58,260 nucleotides of DNA from a bacterium (lineage in GTDB: Bacteria > UBA9089 > CG2-30-40-21 > SBAY01). The DNA lies in contig JBFLYA010000003.1 of NCBI GenBank assembly GCA_040757115.1, positions 1 through 58,260 of the forward strand. Direction: 5' to 3'. The position numbers were made by a program, and so were the translations under genes. Under the pieces are notes generated by a model. That model did no database searches. It was not told the DNA's origin and saw nothing but the letters and a program-made list of their open reading frames with translations. This document shows positions 1 through 7,502 of this stretch, piece after piece (the first letter of the stretch is position 1; every line of letters starts with the position of its first letter).

Positions 1-127
1 ACCCTGCGTTGCAGTTGACGGCGGGGGACTGTGCCGTGGTCAGAGTTTTGTGGTCTCTCAAAGTTTTATCTTGCTATCAAACTTTTGTGGTAATTCTCCC
101 CGCCGCACCTGAACTTTATCGTTAGCT
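1..127 (+). repeat. attC-like site, 5' end cut by the window
   Basis: The left arm (gcagttgacggcggggg) and the right arm (ctccccgccgcacctgaac) pair imperfectly around a variable centre, and the right end closes with GTTAGCT, close to the integron core site GTTRRRY (the sixth base is C rather than a purine). The same architecture recurs at 672-802, where both core sites fit. The 5' core site lies outside the window. It immediately precedes a promoterless toxin-antitoxin pair, as expected in a cassette array. Confidence 0.6.
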
Positions 128-159
128 AATATAAAAGAAACTCAACGGGAGGTGACAAT

Positions 160-378
160 ATGGTAATTACTATTCCATTAGATCAAATGACTACAGCAGA
201 AAAACTTCTATCAATGGAGAACATATGGGATGATCTATGCCGAAGGGCAGATGAAATCTCTTCTCCGCCCTGGCATGGGGAGGTTCTCCAGCAAAGGGAA
301 GAAAAAGTAAAGAAAGGGGTAGAGGAATTTACTGATTGGGAGAATGCCAAAGGGAAAATAAAAGAGTCTGTTTCATGA
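160..378 (+). CDS. Addiction-module antitoxin component (small TA antitoxin)
   Basis: This 72-aa acidic protein has the layout of the 'putative addiction module component' family: a short N-terminal strand (VITIPLDQM), then a helix starting TAEKLLSMENIWDDL, the typical beginning of these antitoxins, and a Pro-Trp stretch (SSPPWHGEVL). It should neutralise the toxin encoded next and may autorepress. The start has a ribosome site (gggaggtgac). Its stop overlaps the next gene's start (ATGA at 375-378), which indicates translational coupling. It sits between two attC-like sites, so it is probably an integron cassette. Confidence 0.8.
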   Translation: MVITIPLDQMTTAEKLLSMENIWDDLCRRADEISSPPWHGEVLQQREEKVKKGVEEFTDWENAKGKIKESVS

Positions 379-677
379 AAATCAAAATTCTTGAATCGGC
401 ATCCCAGGATTTAATCGAAGGCTACTGGTTCTACGAAAAACAGCAAGAAGGTCTTGGTAGTTACTTTCTCGATACATTGTTTTCGGATATTGATTCACTA
501 CAGATTTATGCTGGCATTCATCCCATATATTTTGAACGATATTATCGTTCACTATCTAAACGTTTTCCCTTTGCTATTTATTATCGTATTGAACAAAGAA
601 CAGTACTGGTATATGCAGTGCTTGATTGTCGTCGAAATCCAGCATGGATAAAAGACAGATTAAAATTAAGAATCTAA
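375..677 (+). CDS. ParE/RelE-type toxin
   Basis: This 100-aa protein has the RelE/ParE toxin fold pattern: an N-terminal strand plus helix (ILESASQDLIEGYWFYEKQ), the central HPIYFERYYRSLSKRFPFAIYYRIE segment (split here across strands 2 and 3), and a C-terminal strand (VLVYAVLDCRRNPAWIKDRL). In the family these inhibit gyrase or cleave mRNA; which one cannot be told here. I chose the ATG at 375 rather than an upstream in-frame start because it overlaps the antitoxin stop. The stop codon is part of the 5' core site of the following attC. Confidence 0.85.
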   Translation: MKIKILESASQDLIEGYWFYEKQQEGLGSYFLDTLFSDIDSLQIYAGIHPIYFERYYRSLSKRFPFAIYYRIEQRTVLVYAVLDCRRNPAWIKDRLKLRI

Positions 678-802
678 CCAGTCGTTGCAGCGGACGGCGG
701 GGAGCTAACTGCTTTTCAAAAGTTTGTGGTTTATCAAAGTTTTGTCTTGCTTATAAAGTTTGGTGGCGATTCTCCCCGCCGCCGCTGAACTCAGTGTTAG
801 AT
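672..802 (+). repeat. attC-like integron recombination site
   Basis: This 131-bp site has ATCTAAC (672-678; fits RYYYAAC) at its left end and GTTAGAT (796-802; fits GTTRRRY) at its right end. The arms are imperfectly complementary: gcagcggacggcgggga on the left against tccccgccgccgctgaac on the right, leaving unpaired bases of the type that mark the recombined strand in attC sites. It separates the parE-type cassette from the hicBA-type cassette. No integrase gene is in the window. Confidence 0.7.
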
Positions 803-849
803 GTAATCAAAATGCGTCATGGCGTAGAATTGCAAGGGAGGTAGATAAT

Positions 850-1060
850 ATGAAGACTTTTCCAGCGGTTGTTGAAAAGTGTCGTGAATCTGGTTTATAC
901 ATTGGCTATGTGCCAGGCTTCCCAGGTGCTTACACACAAAGCAGAAACACTGGATGAATTACAAAGAAACCTTCGCGAAGTTATTGAAATGCTGTTTGAG
1001 GACGGTGAGCCAGTAATTGAAACCAAATTTATCGGTACACAAATGGTGGCGGTTGCCTAA
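850..1060 (+). pseudogene. HicB-like antitoxin, frameshifted
   Basis: Frame 1 gives MKTFPAVVEKCRES... VPGFPGAYTQ and then stops. The next frame continues with AETLDELQRNLREVIEMLFEDG, the usual HicB helix. Removing one A from the run at 938-940 joins the two (PGAYTQ-AETLDEL), giving a full HicB of about 69 aa. The ribosome site (gggaggtagat) is intact. The gene ends TAATG, overlapping the hicA-like start. The shift may be real decay or a homopolymer error. Confidence 0.75.
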
Positions 1061-1194
1061 TGAGCAAGTATCCCATTCTTAAACCTCATGAAGTAGTATC
1101 GCTCTTGGAAACCATTGGCTTTGTGGAAGTGCGTCAAAGAGAAGAGGTTCGCATAAGCAGTATCGACATCCAGAGGGGCGGACTACAACCGTTC
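1060..1194 (+). pseudogene. HicA-like toxin, disrupted and 3'-truncated
   Basis: MSKYPILKPHEVVSLLETIGFVEVRQR is a standard HicA N-terminus (double-stranded RNA-binding-like mRNA interferase). After it, 5 extra bases (gaaga, a local duplication in agagaagag) break the frame. Dropping them restores GSHKQYRHPEGRTTTVP, including the catalytic-type His (GSHxxY). At 1195 the coding sequence stops and joins a dispersed repeat, so the last ~20 residues and the expected downstream attC are missing. The toxin is almost certainly dead. Confidence 0.75.
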
Positions 1195-1250
1195 TTCTCT
1201 GCAAACTCTTGCGTCTCTGCGGTAAATTACCATCTGAACAGTTACCGGAT
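1195..1250 (+). repeat. Dispersed 'ctgcgtctctgcggt' repeat, copy 1
   Basis: Shares the core tgcgtctctgcggtaaa...atctgaacagttac with copies at about 23766-23811, 49487-49530 and 51625-51675, and an inverted fragment at 48993-49023. Here it replaces the 3' end of the hicA-like gene. Confidence 0.7.
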
Positions 1251-1279
1251 TCTATAATACAAGGGAAGAAATGAACATG

Positions 1280-1382
1280 CAGAAATATTTCAATACTCAT
1301 AAGATTCAAGCAGTAGAGAGAGGCAGGTCTAAAATAAAAACCTGCCTCTCCCAACAATAAAGGGGTGAGAAAAAGGATATAT
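1280..1382 (+). repeat. ~100-bp hairpin repeat, copy 1
   Basis: Nearly identical to 16771-16870 and similar to 36690-36796. It contains an 11-bp stem (GAGAGGCAGGT 1318-1328 / ACCTGCCTCTC 1340-1350). The other two copies lie immediately 3' of the two surface-protein gene copies, so this one may be a stray 3' flank. No T-run follows on either strand. Confidence 0.7.
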
Positions 1383-1539
1383 TTTCCACCTGTGCAATTA
1401 GAAATAAAGGGATAATATTTTGGGGACGCTGTCCCCAAACCCCTGCTGGGGGATTGCAATCCTAAAGTCCCCCTTTATACTGTTTGCCATAGAAGCTTAT
1501 TTGGGTTATTCTATAAGGTAGTATTGAGGGATACCTCCT

Positions 1540-1584
1540 AATCATTCTCTTCTGGGGGATTTTACCCCCCAGAAGAGAATGATT
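1540..1584. repeat. Long perfect inverted repeat (19-bp arms)
   Basis: AATCATTCTCTTCTGGGGG (1540-1558) is mirrored exactly at 1566-1584 with a 7-base loop. It would form a very stable hairpin. No gene ends directly next to it and no T-tract follows, so it is more likely a mobile-element end or MITE than a terminator. Confidence 0.7.
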
Positions 1585-1788
1585 AAAAAGCATTCTTTCA
1601 GTATAACCTTGCAGGAATAATCAACTAAGCCTGTAGAGCAGATAGTGTATAGGGGGTTTGGGGGATGGGGCATCCCCATTGGGAAAGGGAGTTTCTCCAA
1701 TGGGGTCTGGGCAAAGCCCCAGAGCATCTTCCTTAATTTTCTACCTGCACCGGTCGAAGATTTTGGTAAAATATTCCCATAATGAGCA

Positions 1789-1868
1789 AAAGTTAATCAG
1801 ACTCATCTGTTCTGTTTTAATATCGATGCAGGTAAGAATCTTATTGTCCTTTAGACGGGACACCATAA
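1789..1868 (-). pseudogene. IS110-type transposase N-terminal fragment (copy A)
   Basis: Read on the minus strand this gives LKDNKILTCIDIKTEQMSLIN, matching the better preserved fragment at 36255-36438 (DNKILTCIDIETRQMDLIN). The match ends after about 80 bases. It is an inactive remnant. Confidence 0.5.
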
Positions 1869-1995
1869 GAACAAAAGTTGCTATTGTTGGTCTAACGCAA
1901 GATATTTCATGATGGGCTTCCTTTTATTTTAGATTTTGTTATATCAGTATAACATACCTGTCAATCTATTCAAGGGTGCCCGTCTTTACATATTA

Positions 1996-2208
1996 TCAAT
2001 TTCCTATCAGTAGAAAAAGTGTAGTAATCGGGTTCATCACTACTACGGCACTCAAAAATGGCTTCATCCAGTATGGGTCTCTTTTAATTTTCCTATAAAA
2101 AAGAACCATAGCAACAAACGAATATGTGATAATTATAAAACCAAACACTGTTTTTATACCTATTCTCCCTGATAAAATTTTCGAGCTGGACCTCGGGAAA
2201 AGGAACAC
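1996..2208 (-). CDS. Possible small membrane protein, unrecognised
   Basis: A 70-aa reading frame with a GTG start. Two hydrophobic stretches are visible (VFGFIIITYSFVAMVLFY and FLSAVVVMNPITTLFLLI), separated by a basic turn (RKIKRDPYW), giving a hairpin-like membrane topology. The ribosome site is weak (aaagag) and it lies in repeat-rich DNA, so it may be a fragment of a larger membrane protein or not a gene at all. I recognise no family. Confidence 0.25.
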   Translation of the reverse strand: MFLFPRSSSKILSGRIGIKTVFGFIIITYSFVAMVLFYRKIKRDPYWMKPFLSAVVVMNPITTLFLLIGN

Positions 2209-2409
2209 TCTTTATAACTCTTTATTATAGTATTTCTTTTAAATCATTCCTGTCTGTGTGTTAGCACGGCAGAACTGTAGTCTAATCAGCCTGTTATAGA
2301 AAGTTACCCCTCTGTCTCTTAGGTGATTCTTCTATTCTTTAAGACTTTTTGCCGCACCATCTTTATGTACAAGTTAGTAATATAACGACCTCTTTTGTCT
2401 CCGCAAAAG
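2209..2409. other. Short spacer downstream of the ubiquitin-like operon
   Basis: No gene and no clear terminator hairpin visible on the minus strand after the last operon gene. Confidence 0.4.
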
Positions 2410-2646
2410 TTACCCACATGGACTGAGATAGGAAGTATTCAATATTAAACCATTGGAAGCACATATTTGTAAAAATTCTTCAATCTCCCTTTGTTCACCC
2501 CATAAATTAACCTGTCCATTAGAACTTACACTTACAGTGAGAATTCTTTTACCATACCTGCGCAAACAATGATTATGATTAAAGTTTTCACCCGATAATA
2601 TGTTTTTATCTCCTCTTTTTTGCTGAAAAGATTTCTGTTTTTCCAT
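2410..2646 (-). CDS. 78-aa protein, last gene of the ubiquitin-like operon, C-terminal Cys-Gly
   Basis: No family recognised. The ATG at 2646 is chosen because GGAGAG lies 7 bases upstream; longer starts leave no room for it. It begins 50 bases after the VWA stop on the same strand, so it probably belongs to the operon. The first half is polar and basic. The second half (RILTVSVSSNGQVNLWGEQREIEEFLQIC) looks like strand-turn-strand-helix. The protein ends SYLSPCG, so a C-terminal glycine is exposed without processing; modifiers and CBASS synthases conjugated by E1/E2 enzymes often end in Gly. That link is only a hypothesis. Confidence 0.55.
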   Translation of the reverse strand: MEKQKSFQQKRGDKNILSGENFNHNHCLRRYGKRILTVSVSSNGQVNLWGEQREIEEFLQICASNGLILNTSYLSPCG

Positions 2647-2696
2647 TGTCATTCTCTCCAAAGTTAATCATCTTTCAAAAATAGGTATTTCCGAAT

Positions 2697-4535
2697 TTAC
2701 TTTGTTTGAATATCTTCATCATCCTCAAGTAAAAGCAACTCATGGTCTTCTTTGGAATAATTATCTTCTTCAGATGGTTGTTGAGATAGATTCAATTTAT
2801 CTGGAGAAGAAGGTGGCTGTTCCCATTGTGGAGGAACCCCACCTATCCCTGGTGGATATTGACCTGGTTGTTGCGGATAATTTACTCCCCCTATTGGTTG
2901 CTGAGGGGGCGGAGGCGGATAATATCCACCTGCTCCTGATGGAGGTGGATATTGACCTGGTTGTTGTGACCAACCTCTTCCTCGAGTTGGCTGTTGAGGT
3001 GATGAAGGATGGGAGCGGATTCCTTTAATACGAAGTCCAGAACCACTATCCTGTGGTGGAGCTATAGGTGGTTGTTGTGGTGATGGAGGTGGATAAGGGG
3101 GCCATGGATGAGGGCCACCGTATTGTGGTGGATACTGACCCGGTGGAGGAGGTGGATAGTAAACTGGTTGTTGAGGTGGTTGAGGTCCATAATAAGTTCC
3201 TGAAGGCGGAGGAGGTGGACTACCCCATTGAGGAGGGCCACTATATGGCGGTGGATATTGGTCTGGTGGAGGTGGATAATTCCTTACCTGTGGTGAGGTT
3301 GATATATAAGTAGGTTGACCATAGGATGGTCGTTCTCCGATTCCATCAGAAGAAGAAACTCCATGTCTTATAGGTCTCCGAACAGGAGGTGCTATGGGAG
3401 GTATTAATCGTTCTCTCAGTAAAGTATAGATATGGGGAAGAAAGTAAAAGAATATAATGATGCCTAACATAATTGTAAAAGTTATCAGTCTCTCAGGTAT
3501 AATTTCCTGATGAAGAATTTGCTTGCGTTTTTCAGGATCTTCTGGTAGTATTAAACCAGGAATATTAGAAAAATTAATCTTATAAGGGGCTGACTGTACA
3601 TTGTTACTAAGTTGGACCTTATATTCTACAGCATCAACCAATTTTTTCAATTCAAGATTAGTTTTAAAAACAAGTTGATACTCCTTAATAACCCCTAATT
3701 GTATATCTTGATAAATTTGAATAAGTCTATCGCTTGAAGGAGCATAGTAGTAATCACCATGAGACAAAAAAGCAAAATCTTTCAAGATATTCTCATCTAT
3801 ACCAGAATCATTTCTATATCGGGGATTTCCAAATCCTATAGTATAAATAGGAATATTTACCTCTTTAATCTTTTCACAAACTGGATTCACATCTGTCAAA
3901 CCTGTTTCCCCTTCTCTAACTCTAACATCATTCTTTCCATCAGTCAATAAAATAACTATCTGTCTCCCTCCTTGTGGTGATATAGATTCTAATGCTCTGA
4001 TTGTAGCAGAGTATAGGGCTGTGTTATAAGTTGTTGCTTGAAGAAATTCTATTTGGTTTTTCAGTTTTTCCTTATCAGAATAGAATACTATCCTAGAAAC
4101 TTCAGGTACATAACTATTAAAAGCCATTATTGCTACTTTATCGTAGTCCCGCATATTTTCAATAAAATGATAAGCTGATTCTTTAGCAGCATCTATTTTT
4201 CTCTTCCCTTGACCACTATCATTAGCCATACTTCCACTTGTATCTATTGCCAATACTGCAATCAATGGAGTATTACTTTCTCCGATAATAGTTATCTCCT
4301 CGGGAGTTCCTATGTTCTTACCATTTTCAAAAAGAGTAAAATCTTCTTTGACTAATTTTTCACTATAAGGCTTTTTCTCCTCATTAAGAACGGAGACATA
4401 AGCTTTCCCATGAGGACAGTTATCCATTTTCATTTGTCGCAAATGAACTGATGAGATTTCCTCAGCTAAACATCGATTAATCATCATAAAAAGCATCACC
4501 ATTAATATTAAACTAGTTTTCCTTCTCAAAAACAT
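2697..4535 (-). CDS. VWA-domain protein, secreted/membrane-anchored, Pro-Tyr-Gly-rich tail
   Basis: 612 aa. An N-terminal signal peptide (basic start, hydrophobic core, cleavage near CLAEE) precedes a von Willebrand A domain at about residues 85-275 with an intact MIDAS: D98-T-S-G-S102 and, later, LLTDGKND. A transmembrane helix follows at about 349-371 (ITFTIMLGIIIFFYFLP), then a long low-complexity tail (about 385-580) rich in Pro, Tyr, Gln and Gly, and an acidic end. The VWA domain should therefore face the periplasm and the tail the cytoplasm, if the signal is processed as read. The tail carries LRIKGIR at 501-507, a motif shared with other operon proteins. VWA proteins often partner with AAA+ ATPases, and one is encoded two genes upstream. 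The start has AGGAGGTG; the gene begins 6 bases after the FHA stop. Confidence 0.85.
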   Translation of the reverse strand: MFLRRKTSLILMVMLFMMINRCLAEEISSVHLRQMKMDNCPHGKAYVSVLNEEKKPYSEKLVKEDFTLFENGKNIGTPEEITIIGESNTPLIAVLAIDTSGSMANDSGQGKRKIDAAKESAYHFIENMRDYDKVAIMAFNSYVPEVSRIVFYSDKEKLKNQIEFLQATTYNTALYSATIRALESISPQGGRQIVILLTDGKNDVRVREGETGLTDVNPVCEKIKEVNIPIYTIGFGNPRYRNDSGIDENILKDFAFLSHGDYYYAPSSDRLIQIYQDIQLGVIKEYQLVFKTNLELKKLVDAVEYKVQLSNNVQSAPYKINFSNIPGLILPEDPEKRKQILHQEIIPERLITFTIMLGIIIFFYFLPHIYTLLRERLIPPIAPPVRRPIRHGVSSSDGIGERPSYGQPTYISTSPQVRNYPPPPDQYPPPYSGPPQWGSPPPPPSGTYYGPQPPQQPVYYPPPPPGQYPPQYGGPHPWPPYPPPSPQQPPIAPPQDSGSGLRIKGIRSHPSSPQQPTRGRGWSQQPGQYPPPSGAGGYYPPPPPQQPIGGVNYPQQPGQYPPGIGGVPPQWEQPPSSPDKLNLSQQPSEEDNYSKEDHELLLLEDDEDIQTK

Positions 4536-4541
4536 CTTTCT

Positions 4542-5489
4542 TCACCTCCTAATTTGTTCTCTTGGAGGAAGATTTGAAGAATCACCTGACGAACTTCTTA
4601 CTTTCAGAAATCTAAAGCAGCTACTGCCCAAACAAATAAGGTCTCCATGTTGAAGCTGTTGCTTTCTATCAATTTTATGACCATTTACATAAGTTTCCTC
4701 TCCTTGATTTGGTAGCTCATAAGGTGAGATAAAAAACTGTCTTCCTTCCCAAGAGATTGTTGCATGAAGGGAATCAATAAGTTCATCTCCGACTATTTGA
4801 ATGTTAGCCTTTGAGGAAAATCTACCTGGGTCTCCACTACCAATAATATTTCGAGCGTCACGGTAGAGAGACTTTTTATATTGCTCGCCATACTTTGATG
4901 ATTTATTCCCTTCTACCCCTTGCAAATAAGCATCTGACCCCAAGATACAAGCAAAACTTACTCCTGAAGCAATAGATGCTCCCAGAATAGTAATTCCCCA
5001 TGCCATAGAGACAGTTGGACCAAATATGGTACCCAGAAAGTGATGTATAAAACCTCCTATCAATCCTCCAATAGCTCCACCCAGAAGTCCATTAAGTGCC
5101 CGCCGCATTGACCTCCATCTTATCGCCTCTGCTATACTTACTAAAACACCTAAGGTGGACCATCCAAACATTCTTCCAAAATATGGAATTGTATCTTTGG
5201 TTGCTTCATACAGATAGAAAAATACTACTCCACCTAAACTACCACCAATGATTCCAGTTAACGCTCCCAATAGGAAATCACCAAGACAGGTAGTAATACC
5301 TGAATCCATAATTCTTTCAAGGGCACAAACAAAAGAACCAATGAATATTCCTACCAGACAACCCACAGCAACAGCGGTAATTAGTGGAGAAAATGAAAGG
5401 TCAACTATCCAACACGAGGTAAACCAGCCCAAGAGTCCTGCCAGACAACCTGTAACTCCAAAATAGTATATACTTCTAAAAAAAGTCAT
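4542..5489 (-). CDS. Polytopic membrane protein with C-terminal FHA domain
   Basis: 315 aa. Residues 1-195 contain about five or six hydrophobic Gly-rich helices (for example LLGALTGIIGGSLGGVVFFY). Residues about 225-297 form a forkhead-associated domain: SLHATISWEG (the SxxHA core), ETYVNGHKI (the NG turn), LQHGDLICLGSSCFRF. The usual GR before the core is present only as PGRF, so phosphothreonine binding may be altered. FHA domains read phosphopeptides, so this could recruit a phosphorylated partner to the membrane. No Ser/Thr kinase gene is in the window. It starts 3 bases after the AAA+ stop. Confidence 0.85.
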   Translation of the reverse strand: MTFFRSIYYFGVTGCLAGLLGWFTSCWIVDLSFSPLITAVAVGCLVGIFIGSFVCALERIMDSGITTCLGDFLLGALTGIIGGSLGGVVFFYLYEATKDTIPYFGRMFGWSTLGVLVSIAEAIRWRSMRRALNGLLGGAIGGLIGGFIHHFLGTIFGPTVSMAWGITILGASIASGVSFACILGSDAYLQGVEGNKSSKYGEQYKKSLYRDARNIIGSGDPGRFSSKANIQIVGDELIDSLHATISWEGRQFFISPYELPNQGEETYVNGHKIDRKQQLQHGDLICLGSSCFRFLKVRSSSGDSSNLPPREQIRR

Positions 5490-5492
5490 CTT

Positions 5493-7499
5493 TTATACAC
5501 CTCTTATTTGTGCTTCTAATTCCCTTATTTTTTGTCTTAAGGGAGCATTAGTCTTTGTTCTTTTGACTTCTTCTATAATTTCACTCAACCATTGAGGCAT
5601 TGTAAGAGGAAGCATACTGTAAAAATTAGTTGCCTCAAGAGCCAAAAGCGATTGATAATCATAGATAAGGGGGTCATGATTTGGTTTAAAATCAGCAATA
5701 GCATTTTTCAAATGGTCTATATTTACCTTTTTGGTCTTTGCATATTCAGCCGCGCGTCTTACAATGACCTCAATAGCGGAACCAGTCAAACCTTCTGTCT
5801 CAACGGTTACAAAATCAAAGTCAATACCATCATCATATTCTATTTTTACCTTCTTTTCCATCACTTCAAAGATACTCTTTCTATCCTCCTTATCTGGGGG
5901 TAAAAGGGGTATAACCTTATCAAATCGACGAAGCATAGCCTGGTCCAGAACATCTGGTCGATTAGTTGCGGCTACCCAAATTATCTTACCTCGATTAGAA
6001 TTATCCGACATAAATGTTAATATCTTAGCAAAAATACGCTGGCTTACTCCACTATCTCGACTATCTGTCATCCGAGAACCAAAAGCTTGATCAACTTCAT
6101 CTACAAATACTACTACTGGTGACAGTGCTAGTAAAATATCAAATACCTTAGAAAGATTCCGTTCACTTTCTCCTACCCACATACTGCGTATGTCCTTCAT
6201 TTTCACTAAGTTCATCGTTGCCTCTTTAGCCAGTGCTTCTGCCAGAATAGTTTTACCAGTCCCTGGAGGACCAACTAACAAAATTCCCTTAGGAAGTAAT
6301 TCTACTATGTCTAAAAGGATATTATCGTCTTTTATCTCTTTTTTTTGCTCAAAATATCGTTTTATATCAGCCACTTTCTCCTCAAGAAATTTCTTCACAT
6401 GGTCCAAACCACCTATCGAGTCAAAGCCATGTTTTGGCTCCATCACTTCTAACAAGTTATTACTTTCTGCTTCAATAATTTCCTTCTTCTTCTCTTTCAC
6501 TAAATCATAACTTACATTAATTCCCAGAGCTTTAGCAGAGTTAAAAAGATAATCTAAATCTTTAAGGTTAAACCCTGCGGTTATTTCAGCCAGTCCTTCC
6601 AATGTAGTCCCTTCTTCTAATTTTATTTTAGGCTTAATTTCTTCTAATGCCTTCACAACCTCTTCTAAAGTGGGAATATCTTCACCTGGCACCTTTTCCT
6701 TCTCTGATGTTGAAACTTCTTCTGAAGAGGGAGAACTTTTTTCTTCTGGCATATTTTTCTTTTCAGAGGAAAGAAATCTTAGAAATGCCAATCGTGTTTT
6801 TGCATCTGGTCGATCTATTTTAATAGCCTTACAGCCATAATGAGAATAGATGTCTGGATGGACTGCACCAAGATTTGGAGTTACTAATAGAACTATGTTA
6901 CCAGTATCCTGTCTAATCTTATAGTTCGAAGCCCACCGCTGTAATGTCTCAATCAAGATAATAGCATCTTTATCTTGAGTCCCTGCAGGCAGCAATTTAT
7001 CTACATATTCGATAACGATGGCAGTGCGATGTTCCTTTTGTAACAGAAGATGTTCAAAATTAGGAAAGACTTTCTTAGGGTCTCTGAATGTTTCATCCTG
7101 GGATTGCCTAGCTTGCCTCCCAAATCCTTCAACAACTTTGCGTGACTCTGTTGAAAGGTTTTTTAGTCTTTCTTCATCAGATTTTTCTGGTTCTTCTTCC
7201 TCACCAGCACCAAAAATAGGTAGAGCAAATCGTTTAAGTATGTCTTTTTTTGGCACTAAACCCTCTGGATAGGTAATTCCAGCTGACTGGCAATAGAATA
7301 AGATAATATCATACTTTAATGCCAGTCGCATGGTTAAAAATTCACGCAAGGATAATTTACCTTTTCCTGGCACATAGATAAAATCATTCACATTAAAGTA
7401 GAGAAGAAACATATGAGAGGCATTAGCATTATAGACATTATTAAGTTCTTCCAGCCAGGCAGGAGATTCCCAATTCTCTATAATATTAGTTTCTGACAT
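5493..7499 (-). CDS. AAA+ ATPase (CDC48/FtsH-like) with degenerate N-terminal module
   Basis: 668 aa. The C-terminal half is a classical AAA domain: GPPGTGKT Walker A at about 410-417, VVVFVDEVDQAFG Walker B at about 465-477, an N/R-rich sensor segment (AATNRPDVLDQAMLRRFD) with arginine finger near 520, and a lid after that. The first ~250 residues resemble an ATPase-like module without Walker motifs, followed by an acidic Ser/Glu linker. There is no HExxH protease motif, so it is an unfoldase/remodeller rather than FtsH. In the operon it plays the position expected of a CDC48-like segregase acting on modified proteins. The start follows the previous stop by 3 bases, inside a shared AAAGGAG site. 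Confidence 0.9.
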   Translation of the reverse strand: MSETNIIENWESPAWLEELNNVYNANASHMFLLYFNVNDFIYVPGKGKLSLREFLTMRLALKYDIILFYCQSAGITYPEGLVPKKDILKRFALPIFGAGEEEEPEKSDEERLKNLSTESRKVVEGFGRQARQSQDETFRDPKKVFPNFEHLLLQKEHRTAIVIEYVDKLLPAGTQDKDAIILIETLQRWASNYKIRQDTGNIVLLVTPNLGAVHPDIYSHYGCKAIKIDRPDAKTRLAFLRFLSSEKKNMPEEKSSPSSEEVSTSEKEKVPGEDIPTLEEVVKALEEIKPKIKLEEGTTLEGLAEITAGFNLKDLDYLFNSAKALGINVSYDLVKEKKKEIIEAESNNLLEVMEPKHGFDSIGGLDHVKKFLEEKVADIKRYFEQKKEIKDDNILLDIVELLPKGILLVGPPGTGKTILAEALAKEATMNLVKMKDIRSMWVGESERNLSKVFDILLALSPVVVFVDEVDQAFGSRMTDSRDSGVSQRIFAKILTFMSDNSNRGKIIWVAATNRPDVLDQAMLRRFDKVIPLLPPDKEDRKSIFEVMEKKVKIEYDDGIDFDFVTVETEGLTGSAIEVIVRRAAEYAKTKKVNIDHLKNAIADFKPNHDPLIYDYQSLLALEATNFYSMLPLTMPQWLSEIIEEVKRTKTNAPLRQKIRELEAQIRGV

Positions 7500-7502
7500 T
7501 AA

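Larger units (their letters stand above)
1383..1995. other. Gene-free stretch with palindromes and an IS remnant
   Basis: No convincing gene. It holds GC-rich inverted motifs near 1424-1475 (ggggacgctgtcccc), a perfect 19-bp-arm palindrome (1540-1584), a G-rich patch with ggggtctgggcaaagcccc near 1700, and a degenerate IS110-type fragment (about 1789-1868). Confidence 0.5.

Noticed and set aside
1318-1350. GAGAGGCAGGT/ACCTGCCTCTC hairpin as a rho-independent terminator
   Set aside because: No T-run follows on either strand and the copy at 1318 is not next to a gene end; recorded as a repeat.
2702-3313. Long plus-strand frames opposite the VWA gene, rich in Val/Asp/Glu
   Set aside because: They are the antisense of the Pro/Gly/Gln-rich tail of the VWA protein; no ribosome site and no protein-like pattern.
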